DNA of 64,000 bases, from the NCBI RefSeq assembly GCF_900099935.1, contig NZ_FNEK01000014.1:1-64000 (forward strand). The letters are read 5' to 3'. This document shows, in pieces, positions 1-8,511 of the stretch (positions are counted from its first letter, which is position 1; each line of letters opens with the position of its first letter). Under the pieces are notes generated by a model, which was given only the letters and a program-made list of their open reading frames with translations, was not told the origin of the DNA and did no database searches. A program made the translations under genes and the position numbers. Origin of the DNA: Aliiruegeria lutimaris (GTDB lineage Bacteria; Pseudomonadota; Alphaproteobacteria; Rhodobacterales; Rhodobacteraceae).

Positions 1-346
1 CGGGGCTCAGAAGTTTCCCCGTGCAGCTTCCTTCAGGATGAGCTTGTCCAGCGTCAGGTCTGACACGGCTTTTCGAAGCCGTTCGTTCTCTTTCTGAAGC
101 CGCTTGAGCTCCTTCAGTTGGTCGGTTCCCATCCCGCCGTACTGCTTGCGCCAGCGATAGTAGGTCTGCTCCGTTATGCGCACCTCGCGGATCGCATCCA
201 CACGCGCAATTCCTTGCCCGACAAGCACATCAACCTGCCGTAACTTCTGAACTATCTCTTCCGGCTTGTGCCGCTTGTTCGCCATTCTCAGTCCTCCGTT
301 CCCTAAACATAACGGTGGACCAGTTCAGACGGGGCACTCCAGATCA
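1..346 (-). mobile_element. IS3-family insertion sequence, one end (partial)
   Basis: The window opens inside an IS3-family element whose terminus lies at about 340-346. The outer end reads, on the minus strand, GTGCCCCGTCTGAACTGG followed by a short leader and the OrfA start. The larger transposase frame OrfB would lie to the left, outside the window, as expected for this family. The exact terminal base is uncertain because the other end and the target duplication are not visible. The element has run into a small DUF413 gene. No subgroup is assigned. Confidence 0.75.
7..285 (-). CDS. IS3-family transposase OrfA
   Basis: A 92-residue DNA-binding subunit of an IS3-type transposase. The N-terminal half is a helix-turn-helix of the HTH_Tnp_1 type (residues about 5-50, with TEQTYYRWRKQYGG). 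The second half is a leucine-zipper-like coiled coil (about 55-85), and the C-terminus LDKLILKEAARGNF is typical of OrfA in this family. OrfA normally overlaps OrfB, which is made by a programmed minus-one frameshift; here only six bases remain beyond the stop, so OrfB cannot be seen. The gene looks intact, and its full length fits the family. Confidence 0.9.
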   Translation of the reverse strand: MANKRHKPEEIVQKLRQVDVLVGQGIARVDAIREVRITEQTYYRWRKQYGGMGTDQLKELKRLQKENERLRKAVSDLTLDKLILKEAARGNF

Positions 347-528
347 ACGGACCATTTTAGGTATGCGATTTCGTAGGGTGTCACAGCTTCCCTTCGTCCG
401 TTCACTGCATCGAGAAACAACCTTTGAGCATCGGTTTTGGCAGGGCGCTTACCCGACGCCAAGGCTTCCAATGCTGTGATGCAGGGGCGCAGCAACTGTA
501 TTTCTTTCGGTGTCAACTTCGCCATCAT
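325..528 (-). pseudogene. DUF413 (MaoP/YifE-like) protein, 3' end replaced by IS
   Basis: The 67-residue product matches the DUF413 domain found in E. coli MaoP (YifE): the order LTPKEIQLL, then GKRPAKTDAQRLF, then NGRREAVTPYE follows the family pattern of a short acidic-basic helical protein. Homologues continue past the equivalent of TPYEIAYLKW for several more residues. Here the last residues (about LECPV) and the stop codon are supplied by the end of the IS3 element, so the C-terminus is lost. Base composition is visibly lower in GC than the rest of the window. No clear ribosome binding site was seen, and the start could be either of two adjacent ATG codons. Confidence 0.6.
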
Positions 529-682
529 TGTACCAACTTTTAGACAACAGAAGTATTGAGCGATCCGATTCCTTCCTCAACTGGGCGTTTCGGCACACAA
601 TCCGATTACGTCGACCAATAGCACCTTTGGTGTAACCCAGCGACACACCAACTTTTTTACGTTATTGATTTTATTGGCAAAA

Positions 683-772
683 TGGCGGAGAGACAGGGAT
701 TCGAACCCTGGGATCCCTTGCAGGATCAACGGTTTTCGAGACCGCCCCGTTCGACCACTCCGGCACCTCTCC
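683..772 (-). tRNA. tRNA-Ser (anticodon CGA)
   Basis: The minus strand folds as a 90-nucleotide class II tRNA. The acceptor stem GGAGAGG pairs with TCTCTCC, followed by discriminator G and an encoded CCA. The anticodon loop is CTCGAAA, giving anticodon CGA for codon UCG. A long variable arm (around GATCCTGCAAGGGATC) and the T-loop GGTTCGAATCC are present. The 3' end points left, toward the low-GC DUF413/IS3 segment, which is the side on which tRNA-targeting elements insert. Confidence 0.95.
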
Positions 773-930
773 GCGCTCCCGTGGTCAGGGTGGGCGCGGT
801 TTAGTAATCTTGAGCCGCAGGCGCAAGTGCTTTTCTCGCCGCCGGTCGAGAAACTTGATACATTCTTTGCAATTGGATGCCAGCAACGATTCACCGCAAC
901 GGCGCACCGCGCCATGGGCAGGAGCCGATC

Positions 931-1791
931 ATGACCGCAAGACTGCTTCTGGCACCCTTCATGATCCTGCTGGCGGTGGTGTTCGGCGTGCCGGTCGGAG
1001 CGGGCGACAAGGTCCAGGCCACCGAAGCACAGCGCGCCGAGATCGCGCCCTTGATCGAAAGCCTGCATTTGCAAGAACTGTTCGAGATCGTCCAGTTGGA
1101 GGGCCTGTCCCACGCGGCGGACCTGGAGAAGGACATGTTTCCGGGGCGTGGCAAGGAGCGCTGGCCGGAGCTCGTCCGCAAGATCTATGACCCCGAGCGC
1201 ATGACCGGCATGCTGACCGATGCAATGGCCGCGGACATGCCGGAGAACATGGTCGAGGGCGCCAAGGACTTTTTCGACAGCGATCTCGGGCAGCGGATCC
1301 TGACGCTGGAGATTTCGGCGCGCGAAGCGATGCTGCAACCCTCGGTGGAGCGCGCCGCGCAAGACTACCTGGCCATGCTGCAGGATGATGGCGCGCCGCG
1401 CATCGCGCTGCTGGAGGAGTTCGTCGAGACCAATGACCTGGTCGAGAACAATGTCACCGCCGCGCTGAATGCCAGCTACGCCTTCTATACCGGTCTCAAC
1501 GCCGCAGGCGCCTTTGGCGAGTTTCGCAGCGAGGAAGAGATGTTGCGCGAGGTCTGGTCGCAGGAAGAGACTATCCGGCTCGACTCCGGCATCTGGGTCA
1601 TGTCCTATCTCGCCATGGCGTACCAGCCGCTGAGCGACGCAGAGATCGAGCGCTATATCGCCTTTTGTACCTCTACGCCAGGCCAGCAGATCAATTCCGC
1701 GCTGTTTTCGGGGTTCGATGTTGTCTTCCGCGTGGTTTCGCGCGAAATGGGGCTCGCTGCGGCGCAGTTCATGGGGGGCTCCGACCTCTGA
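931..1791 (+). CDS. DUF2059 domain protein, exported
   Basis: A 286-residue protein starting at ATG 931, chosen because a GGAG-type site lies just upstream and a signal peptide follows directly ([21 protein letters not shown]). The mature part is helical and acidic, with two similar halves: about residues 30-140, containing [11 protein letters not shown], and about 150-285, containing [10 protein letters not shown]. The repeated 'phe-x-x-(S/T)-x-x-G-q' element is characteristic of DUF2059. Function is unknown. The gene sits beside rplU, an arrangement recalled from Rhodobacteraceae. No catalytic residues can be proposed. Confidence 0.75.
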   Translation: MTARLLLAPFMILLAVVFGVPVGAGDKVQATEAQRAEIAPLIESLHLQELFEIVQLEGLSHAADLEKDMFPGRGKERWPELVRKIYDPERMTGMLTDAMAADMPENMVEGAKDFFDSDLGQRILTLEISAREAMLQPSVERAAQDYLAMLQDDGAPRIALLEEFVETNDLVENNVTAALNASYAFYTGLNAAGAFGEFRSEEEMLREVWSQEETIRLDSGIWVMSYLAMAYQPLSDAEIERYIAFCTSTPGQQINSALFSGFDVVFRVVSREMGLAAAQFMGGSDL

Positions 1792-1857
1792 TCCTGTGAG
1801 AACGCCGTGACACTCGGCCGTTTTGCGCTCCAAGGGGTGAAAATGGCGAGGAATTCC

Positions 1858-1886
1858 TTGACCCGTTGCCGTTTCTGGCCCATATG
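1858..1886 (+). promoter_or_regulatory. Candidate promoter for rplU-rpmA
   Basis: TTGACC at 1858-1863 and CATATG at 1881-1886 are separated by 17 bases, a plausible housekeeping sigma pair with a weak -10. It would give a leader of roughly 140 bases before rplU. This is motif matching only. Confidence 0.35.
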
Positions 1887-2029
1887 CAGGCCTCCGCTGG
1901 CGGATGCTCTGTCGCGGGAACAAGAACTACGCCCATTTGGAAGGGCGCGCTGTCCGAGGTGCCGGCAACCGGCCGTAACGCCCAGATCTGGGGACCGAAG
2001 CGACGCGGATACATGAAAAGGAAAGACCC

Positions 2030-2395
2030 ATGTTTGCGGTCCTGAAAACCGGCGGCAAGCAATATCGCGTCCAGAAGGGCGATGTGCTTCGCGTCGAGAA
2101 GCTGGCGGCAACCGCCGGCGAAACCGTTCAATTCAATGACGTTTTGATGGTGGGTGGCAATGTTGGCGCCCCGCTCATCGACGGCGCGGCCGTGCAGGCC
2201 GAGGTCATCGACCAGATCAAGGACGCCAAGAAGATCACCTTCGTCAAGCGTCGCCGGAAGCACGGCTCGCAGCGGACCCGTGGCCACCGCCAGCAGCTCA
2301 CCCTGCTGCGCGTGACCGAGATCCTCGAATCGGGCGCAGGCGAAACCGGCGTGAAAGCCGCAGTCGGCGCCGCCAAGGCCCCGGCCGAAGCCTGA
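2030..2395 (+). CDS. rplU: 50S ribosomal protein L21
   Basis: L21 binds 23S rRNA in the large subunit. The 121-residue product begins [18 protein letters not shown] and contains [20 protein letters not shown], both diagnostic for bL21. It is longer than the roughly 103 residues of E. coli L21 because of an alanine- and glycine-rich tail (about residues 105-121). An AAAGGAAAG site precedes ATG 2030. It forms an operon with rpmA 19 bases downstream, the universal L21-L27 arrangement. Confidence 0.97.
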   Translation: MFAVLKTGGKQYRVQKGDVLRVEKLAATAGETVQFNDVLMVGGNVGAPLIDGAAVQAEVIDQIKDAKKITFVKRRRKHGSQRTRGHRQQLTLLRVTEILESGAGETGVKAAVGAAKAPAEA

Positions 2396-2414
2396 GAGAT
2401 AGGAGACTAGCGAT

Positions 2415-2684
2415 ATGGCACATAAAAAAGCAGGCGGTTCATCCCGTAACGGTCGCGACTCCGACGGTCGCCGCCTTGGTGTGAAGAAATACGGCGGCGA
2501 AGCCGTCATCCCCGGCAACATCATCGTGCGTCAGCGCGGCAACAAGTGGTGGCCGGGCGAAGGCGTGGGCCAGGGCAAGGATCACACGATCTTCGCCACC
2601 GCCGAGGGCGCAGTGAAGTTCCACAAGGGTCTCAAGGGCCGGACCTTCATCTCGGTACTTCCGGTCGCCGAAGCCGCGGAGTAG
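2415..2684 (+). CDS. rpmA: 50S ribosomal protein L27
   Basis: An 89-residue bL27, reaching toward the peptidyl-transferase centre of the large subunit. The N-terminus [20 protein letters not shown] and the segment NIIVRQRG are the conserved family core. The usual FHPG of L27 reads WWPG here, a normal variation. The start follows an AGGAGA-type site and lies 19 bases after rplU. A strong GC hairpin at 2714-2743 follows the gene. Confidence 0.97.
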   Translation: MAHKKAGGSSRNGRDSDGRRLGVKKYGGEAVIPGNIIVRQRGNKWWPGEGVGQGKDHTIFATAEGAVKFHKGLKGRTFISVLPVAEAAE

Positions 2685-2713
2685 GTCGAAACCCGGACCT
2701 TCAGTCTTTGTTA

Positions 2714-2743
2714 GGGGGGATCGGCGATAAAGCCGGTCCCCCC
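2714..2743 (+). terminator. GC-rich hairpin after rpmA
   Basis: GGGGGGATCGGC at 2714-2725 pairs with GCCGGTCCCCCC at 2732-2743 (one G-T wobble) across a six-base loop. No T-run follows, so it is either a weak intrinsic terminator or a 3' stabilising structure for the rplU-rpmA transcript. Confidence 0.5.
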
Positions 2744-2771
2744 AGCGATTCAACGCAATCAGGGCAATGTG

Positions 2772-3137
2772 ATGACTGCTGCACTTGGCAACAGACAGGA
2801 TCCAATCGTCTCTCTGCGCTGCAAGGCGCGGATCCGTCGGGTGCGTCCGTTGGTCTGGGCGATGATCTGGGCATCGCTGGCGCAAGTCAGCTGGCTGGCC
2901 TTCAAGGGGGCACAGGTCCGCCTGCAGCCCGACGCCATTGCCACCGGCTTGCCCGGCTTCCTGTATCGGCTGGTAATTCAGCCACTTGAATGGGTGATGA
3001 GCAGCTTTCACGGGACCGATCCGGCCCTGCTGGCCTTGCAGAGCGCGAGTCTCGTGGCCATCTGTATGGCAAATCTCGGAGTTCCCGGCCTTGTCACGCG
3101 TACCTTGGGAGGGGCACGCGCGGCTCGAGGTCGGTAA
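2772..3137 (+). CDS. Hypothetical small membrane protein
   Basis: A 121-residue frame from ATG 2772 that I do not recognise. It shows two hydrophobic stretches that could be membrane helices (about residues 27-45, PLVWAMIWASLAQVSWLAF, and about 85-105), separated by a polar segment and followed by a basic tail. It lies between rpmA and an acetyltransferase on the same strand. No clear ribosome binding site was found. Coding status rests on the hydrophobic pattern and the fit between neighbours. Confidence 0.5.
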   Translation: MTAALGNRQDPIVSLRCKARIRRVRPLVWAMIWASLAQVSWLAFKGAQVRLQPDAIATGLPGFLYRLVIQPLEWVMSSFHGTDPALLALQSASLVAICMANLGVPGLVTRTLGGARAARGR

Positions 3138-3170
3138 ATCTTTGACGCTTCCCGGGAGGAGGGAAACGAA

Positions 3171-3713
3171 ATGGAATTGAAGACGATAACCGGTCAACCG
3201 GTGATACAGGCAGAACGGATCACGTTGCGCCCATTACAGCGGTCCGATCGGGGCCTTCTCGAACTTTACGCCGGTGACGAGCGAATCGCGACCAGCACGC
3301 GGTCTATCCCGCATCCGCTGCCACCGGGCGCGGCCGAAGCGTTCATCACGCGCAGCCAGGCCCAGGGCCGCAACGAGGATGTGTGGGCACTTGACGGAAC
3401 GGGTGCCGGGCTGGGGGAACTTGTAGGCGTCATCTCGCTTTCGCGCATGGAAGATGCACCTCATCAGTCGCAAATCGGCTACTGGGTCGCGCCGATCCTT
3501 TGGCATAGCGGTCTGGCTTCCGAAGCAGTCAGCGCGCTGCTGGCCGCCAACCCGCAGAATTGCGACACGGTCTTTGCCGAGGTGTTCCAGGACAATCCCT
3601 TCTCTGCCCGCATCCTGACCAATGCCGGTTTCCAGTATCTCGGCGATGCCGAGACCTTCTCGGTTGCCCGCGACGCCAACGTGGCGACCTGGACATATCT
3701 CAAGAAATTCTGA
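3171..3713 (+). CDS. GNAT acetyltransferase, RimJ/RimL type
   Basis: A 180-residue GNAT enzyme of the ribosomal-protein-alanine-acetyltransferase-like group, predicted to move an acetyl group from acetyl-CoA to an amine or N-terminus. Family features are AERITLRPL near the N-terminus (strand 1), IGYWVAPILWHSGLASEAV (motif A region, residues about 103-121), and VFQDNPFSARILTNAGF (motif B, about 139-156). A GGGAGGAGGGAAACGAA site precedes ATG 3171. A GNAT gene after rpmA is usual in Rhodobacterales, where obgE normally follows; obgE is absent here. Confidence 0.85.
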   Translation: MELKTITGQPVIQAERITLRPLQRSDRGLLELYAGDERIATSTRSIPHPLPPGAAEAFITRSQAQGRNEDVWALDGTGAGLGELVGVISLSRMEDAPHQSQIGYWVAPILWHSGLASEAVSALLAANPQNCDTVFAEVFQDNPFSARILTNAGFQYLGDAETFSVARDANVATWTYLKKF

Positions 3714-4286
3714 GACGTAACCGCCCGGCCTCGGCGGCCAAGAGACCCGCGGTGCCGACATGGTACCGTTCGGGGTGCAAGCCATCGCGTTTGGGCTGTT
3801 CGAAGTAATGGATCTCGCGAACCTTTTCCTGCCGCTCAAGGTGCTGTTACTGGTCGAGACGGAATTCGGTCAATTCGGACAAACCACCCACTGCTGTTCC
3901 GGCGTGACCGGGCTCCCGCCGCCGGTCGCCATTGTGCTCGCCATGGTCCGATCGGCCATGAACGCCGCTCCAGTTCCAGCGGAGCCGATGGCCCGGTGGC
4001 AGAAATCACGGAAACGGTCGTGAGGGCCTTTGCAAAGACGGGTGTCATGACCAATCCGCGCGCGACGATCACGTTCGCCATCAATGTGCTGCGCGCGAAT
4101 GCGGTTGGGGGGTGACGGAAAATCCGGGTTACAATACGGTGATCATGTTTGAAGCCTATGCCGGGCCGCATGCATTGGTTTCATTGAAAAGGAATTTCAA
4201 ATGACGTTGCCGTTTTCCAATGGAGGACTGAACCGGCGCTCTCGGAAAATATTCCCCTGTGTCCCGTTCAATGAAAGGGAACGGCG
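3714..4286 (+). other. Gap without a convincing gene
   Basis: About 570 bases with no frame that keeps family features. One short plus-strand stretch (about 4000-4117) reads TETVVRAFAKTGVMTNPRAT and ends in TGA after NAVGG. It has the look of a gene end, but no start or upstream body in the same frame was found. It may be what is left of a deleted gene. Confidence 0.35.
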
Positions 4287-5561
4287 GTGACGGGAGGGCA
4301 ATCCCGGCCCCGGCAAACTCTGACCGGCTCGCGGGCCTGGCTTGCCAAGCTGATTGGCGACCTGCGCGCGAGCTACTGGTTCATTCCCGGCCTTTGTCTG
4401 ATCGCGGCACATCTTGTGGCGACCCTGACATTGCAGGCGGACCGCGCCTATCCCGAGCTGGTCTCTGCCCTGCCCTCCGCGTTTTCCCAAACGCAGGTCG
4501 AGGGCGCGCGCGGGCTACTAACGCTGATGGCCAGTTCGGTGATCGGCGTGGCCGGCGTGATGTTCTCCATGACCATGGTCGCGGTTTCCTTCGCGTCGGG
4601 CAATTTCGGTCCGCGGCTGATCGGGAATTTCATGCGGGACCGATGCACGCAATGGTCGCTCGGCATCCTCATCGGTACCTTCGCCTACTGTCTTCAGATC
4701 CTTCGCGCTGTGCATGCGGGCGGCGATGCGGAGGCCTTCCTGCCAAACCTGTCGCTCAATGCCGCCCTGTGGCTGACGCTGATTTCAATGGGTGTGATGA
4801 TCTATTTTGTCCATCACGTTCCCGAAACAATCAATGTCAGCAATATCGCTTCCGCGCTTGGCCGACGGCTGGAAGCCGGGATCCGCGCGGAAATCGACGC
4901 CGGTCCGCCGGAGCCAGCGGCCGTGACACCGACCGGCGCGCCGGACGCCCAGCCCTGTCTCAGGCGTTCCGGCTATGTGCAGACACTGGACGCGGACCGC
5001 CTCCAACAACTCGCGGAAAGTGAGGATTGGCATATCCTGCTGAGAGCAGAGCCAGGCGATTTTGTCACTGCCGAAATGCCGGTGCTGGAAGTCTATGTGA
5101 CTGCCCGAGAATCCGCACTGGATGAGAAGGATGAGGCGGCGTTGATCGCCTGTTTTGCGGTTGGAGACGAACGCACAGAGGACCAGAACCCCAGCTTCCT
5201 CGTCGATCAACTGGTCGAGATGATCGCGCGGGCGATGTCCTCGGGTGTGAACGACCCATTCACCGCGTGTGACTGCCTCAACCGTCTTTACGCCGCGCTT
5301 GATGTGGCGCTGATTTACAAGGGCGGGGTTCATTCTGTGGAGCGCGGACCGATGGGCCAGAAACAGTTGACCTTCCCTGCCCTTCTGAAGCGTTCCTTCG
5401 GCGCCAGCCTGCCCTATGTCAAAACGGACCGTATGGCTTGCGAGCACGCGGCGTCTCTTGTTGCACGGTTGCGGCCCTCTGCGCGCAATGAAGGCGAGGC
5501 CGAGGCTTTGGACCAGCTGTCGCGGAAACTAGCCGGTGCAGATCCGCACTCCGGTCAGTAA
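4287..5561 (+). CDS. DUF2254 membrane protein
   Basis: A 424-residue inner-membrane protein of the DUF2254 family, function unknown. The start is GTG 4287 after a GGGAACGGCG stretch. The N-terminal half has four hydrophobic segments (about residues 28-48, 78-105, 118-138 and 155-175), including the family core GVAGVMFSMTMVAVSFASGN followed by FGPRLIGNFMRD. The soluble C-terminal half carries the conserved SSGVNDPFTACDCLNRL (about residues 316-332). Length and order match intact family members. It stands alone, with gene-poor stretches on both sides. Confidence 0.85.
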   Translation: MTGGQSRPRQTLTGSRAWLAKLIGDLRASYWFIPGLCLIAAHLVATLTLQADRAYPELVSALPSAFSQTQVEGARGLLTLMASSVIGVAGVMFSMTMVAVSFASGNFGPRLIGNFMRDRCTQWSLGILIGTFAYCLQILRAVHAGGDAEAFLPNLSLNAALWLTLISMGVMIYFVHHVPETINVSNIASALGRRLEAGIRAEIDAGPPEPAAVTPTGAPDAQPCLRRSGYVQTLDADRLQQLAESEDWHILLRAEPGDFVTAEMPVLEVYVTARESALDEKDEAALIACFAVGDERTEDQNPSFLVDQLVEMIARAMSSGVNDPFTACDCLNRLYAALDVALIYKGGVHSVERGPMGQKQLTFPALLKRSFGASLPYVKTDRMACEHAASLVARLRPSARNEGEAEALDQLSRKLAGADPHSGQ

Positions 5562-6100
5562 CAGAACATAACGTCCTTCAGCACGATAGCGGGTTCCTCT
5601 TCGTTCTCCACATGAGCCGCACCGAAACGCGTTGATCGGGGCAAAAACCGCGGTGATCGGGGCAATAGCAGGTTTCTCCGGGCATCTGCTCGTTGCGTTG
5701 ACCATCGCGCCGATCAGTCTGTTTCTGGAATCCCTTATTCGGAAACTGAGCCAGCGCGAATGGTTTACTGATTGTTGCGCCATGTCATTGTTGGGAGTGC
5801 CGTCGCCCATCCTGCAGGGTGTGCCTGGCCTCCTGTTCAACCACATCCCCTCTTTCCGGCCGCCGCGCTGGCTATTCTGCCAAACCCGAAAGGGGCGGCA
5901 ATCCAGACGACGATCGGGAAGTTGAGGGCCGATCCAGGCAGTTTTTCCCCCTGATCCGTAGCGTTTTGCGTTTCGTCCTATTCTTCGACAACGCATTGCC
6001 AGAAGAACTGCTCCGGAAAAATCCGACTCTGCCTCAGAACAGTTGAATCGAACCGTCCGTTCAAAGATGAAGAGGCCCACCCGCTCCGAACCGGATTCTT
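5562..6100. other. Gap without a convincing gene
   Basis: About 540 bases between the DUF2254 gene and the terminator of the chemoreceptor gene. Short open frames exist on both strands, but none shows family motifs, a ribosome binding site or consistent codon use. An 11-base direct repeat (gatcggggcaa) occurs twice near 5634-5665; its meaning is unclear. Confidence 0.4.
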
Positions 6101-6147
6101 CAAAAAGCGAAACTGCCCAACCACCTTTTGGGAGAGGTTGGGCAGCC
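6101..6147 (-). terminator. Rho-independent terminator of the chemoreceptor gene
   Basis: A perfect 10-bp inverted repeat (CTGCCCAACC at 6113-6122, GGTTGGGCAG at 6136-6145) is followed on the minus strand by TTTCGCTTTTT. It lies about 55 bases after the stop of the minus-strand chemoreceptor gene. Confidence 0.8.
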
Positions 6148-6201
6148 TCGGAGTTCATCGGGCGCAGCACGCAATTCGAGCAGGCACCCGATCGAATCCG
6201 T

Positions 6202-8232
6202 TCAGAACTGTTCCCAGCCCTCATCGAGCTTTTCGGCCGTGCTCGCGGTGCTCGCCGCGGGAATGGCAGCAGATTTACGTATCACGGCCCTCTCGACAGG
6301 ACGCCTGACGGGCGCTCGCTGGGGCGGCTTACCGCCCGCCAGAGAGAAACTACCTGTGTTCTCCTCAAGTGTGGCGGCTTGCGACTTGAGCGAACTCACC
6401 GTTGCGGAAGTCTCCTCGAACATGGCGGCGTTTTGTTGGGTGACCTGGTCCAATCGGTTCACCGCGGTAGAGATCTCGGAAAGGCTCGTCGATTGCTGAG
6501 ACGAAGTGTCGGCGATCGTTTCAACCAGTTCGTTCAGGTCCAGGATCATCTTTCCGATTTCCTCGAGCGCCGTGCCTGAATCGTTCGCAAGTTCAACACC
6601 ATCGTCGACCTGCTCCGTCGAGGTCGCGATCAAGGCACTGATTTCGCGCGCGGATTCCGATGAGCGCTGCGCCAGGGCCCGGACCTCGGAGGCCACGACA
6701 GAGAAACCACGCCCGGCCTCGCCCGCACGCGCGGCCTCGACACCGGCGTTCAGGGCCAGAAGGTTGGTCTGGAACGCGATTTCGTCGATGACATTGGTGA
6801 TATGGGAGATCTTTCTCGAGCTCTCCGCGATCTCGGTCATCGCCCGGATCGTCCGTTGGACGACTTCGCCGCCAGCTTCGGACCTCTGACGCGCGAGAAC
6901 AACCGTTCTGGCGGCATCCTTCGCCCCCTGGCTGGAGTTTTCCACTGAAGCGGTCAACTCGGTGATGGCCGCGGCGGTCTCTTCCAGTGACGCCGCCTGG
7001 GACTCGGTTCGACGGGACATTTCGGAAGCCGCCTCGTCCAGCGCATCGCTCTCGCTCCGGATGGCAAGGGAGCTTTCGACGATCGAGCCGACAAGAACCG
7101 CGATCTTGCCGACGGCACCATTGAAGTCACGCCGAAGCTGTTCGTATTCCTGGGGGAAGACCTCGTCGATCTGTACGCTCAGGTCGCCGTTCGACATGGC
7201 GCTGAGGGAAGACGACAGGGCGTTCACGACTCTTTCCTGCTCTGCCCGATGACGTTCGCGCTCCGCTTCTGCAAGGGCGTTTTGTTCTTCGCGCTCCTTG
7301 CGTTGGTTTTCCTCCTCCTCCCGGCGCCGTTCGGTCTCGGCCAACTCGCGCCGCTCCATTTCGATTTCCTGTTCGCGGGCTTCCTCGCGTTGCCTGGCCA
7401 GTTCGGCGTCTTTTTCTTGCTGTTCCTTTTCAAGTTGCCGTCGCTCGACCATGGCCCCCCTGAAAGTCTCGATTGCCCGCGCCATGGCGCCGAGTTCGCC
7501 GTTTCCGTCGACATGCGGCACCTCGGCCTCGATATCGCCATCGGTCATTCCGCGCATCCGCTCCATAAGAGCCGACAACGGTCGCGTGATGCTCCGAACC
7601 AGCAACGTCGACAAAACGACGAGAACAAAAAGCCCGATTCCCGAAGCGATCAGGCTGATCTTTTTCATAACCCAAATTTCGGCCTGGATATCTGACAAGT
7701 ACGAGCCGGCGCCGACGATCCATCCCCAATCGGAGAAATCGTGCGCAAAACTGATCTTGTCTTCATGGATGGTCGCACCGGGTTTCATGAAACGATAGTT
7801 GAACGTACCTTGACCTTCGGCCCGGGCGATGTCGCGCAGTTCCTTGTATATGTTCACACCGTCGGCGTTTTTGTAGGTTGCCCGGCTTTTTCCGACCAGT
7901 TCCGGATTGGGCCGCATGACTTCCATGACAAGATCGTAGTTGAAAACGAAAAAGTACCCGTCATCGTCGAACCGCATGTCGTTCAGAAAACGCCGGCCTT
8001 CTTCCATGGCGGATCTTCGGTCGAGCTTGCCACTCTTCACTTCCTCCTCGAGCGTCACGAGCACGCTGGTTGCCGTTTCGACAACGTCGTGGAGGTGATC
8101 CCTGCGCATTTCATAGATACTGTCTGTGGCGACCGTTTGAAGGACTTCCGACAGACTGAGCGTGATCAGACAGGCGACCCCGACGATCATGTAGATACGT
8201 ACGGAGACCCGGGAGAGTAAGTGAGTGAACAT
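6202..8232 (-). CDS. Methyl-accepting chemotaxis protein with Cache sensor
   Basis: A 676-residue membrane chemoreceptor that would signal through CheW/CheA. Domains in order: membrane helix about 12-30; periplasmic sCache_2 domain about 35-190 ([13 protein letters not shown], then [13 protein letters not shown]); second helix about 193-213; HAMP about 214-265; a highly charged coiled coil about 265-335; a second HAMP-like segment about 336-380; and a signalling hairpin with the conserved tip [18 protein letters not shown]. The C-terminus ends GWEQF, resembling the NWETF-type tether that recruits CheR/CheB in high-abundance receptors. It is monocistronic, with its own terminator. The ligand is unknown; sCache domains usually bind small organic acids. 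Confidence 0.92.
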   Translation of the reverse strand: MFTHLLSRVSVRIYMIVGVACLITLSLSEVLQTVATDSIYEMRRDHLHDVVETATSVLVTLEEEVKSGKLDRRSAMEEGRRFLNDMRFDDDGYFFVFNYDLVMEVMRPNPELVGKSRATYKNADGVNIYKELRDIARAEGQGTFNYRFMKPGATIHEDKISFAHDFSDWGWIVGAGSYLSDIQAEIWVMKKISLIASGIGLFVLVVLSTLLVRSITRPLSALMERMRGMTDGDIEAEVPHVDGNGELGAMARAIETFRGAMVERRQLEKEQQEKDAELARQREEAREQEIEMERRELAETERRREEEENQRKEREEQNALAEAERERHRAEQERVVNALSSSLSAMSNGDLSVQIDEVFPQEYEQLRRDFNGAVGKIAVLVGSIVESSLAIRSESDALDEAASEMSRRTESQAASLEETAAAITELTASVENSSQGAKDAARTVVLARQRSEAGGEVVQRTIRAMTEIAESSRKISHITNVIDEIAFQTNLLALNAGVEAARAGEAGRGFSVVASEVRALAQRSSESAREISALIATSTEQVDDGVELANDSGTALEEIGKMILDLNELVETIADTSSQQSTSLSEISTAVNRLDQVTQQNAAMFEETSATVSSLKSQAATLEENTGSFSLAGGKPPQRAPVRRPVERAVIRKSAAIPAASTASTAEKLDEGWEQF

Positions 8233-8511
8233 TGACGTGCCCGTTTTGCTGCATTCTCCACCAAAACCTGGCGTCTGGACGAGACGAACGTTCGCGGGCC
8301 GCGAAGGAATTACAGACCAACTCTAACGGATACGCAGATCTGATGGATTGATATATCACCTAACGTCAAGATCTTAACAACAGGTGAGCACATTTCGGCG
8401 TCACCTGCCTGTTTCGCGGGCGGCACCGGTCAGAGGTTTCTTAAGACAATTGTCGGATACGCCAAGATGTGACGACGATGTGTCACTGACGACAGATGGG
8501 CGATCAGCAAG

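Noticed and set aside
3760-4023. Possible 87-residue gene in the gap after the GNAT gene
   Set aside because: No motif, no ribosome site, and the composition shifts along the frame; better treated as non-coding or remnant.
5632-5925. Possible small hydrophobic protein in the gap after DUF2254
   Set aside because: The hydrophobic start is followed by a basic, low-complexity frame; no ribosome site or family match.
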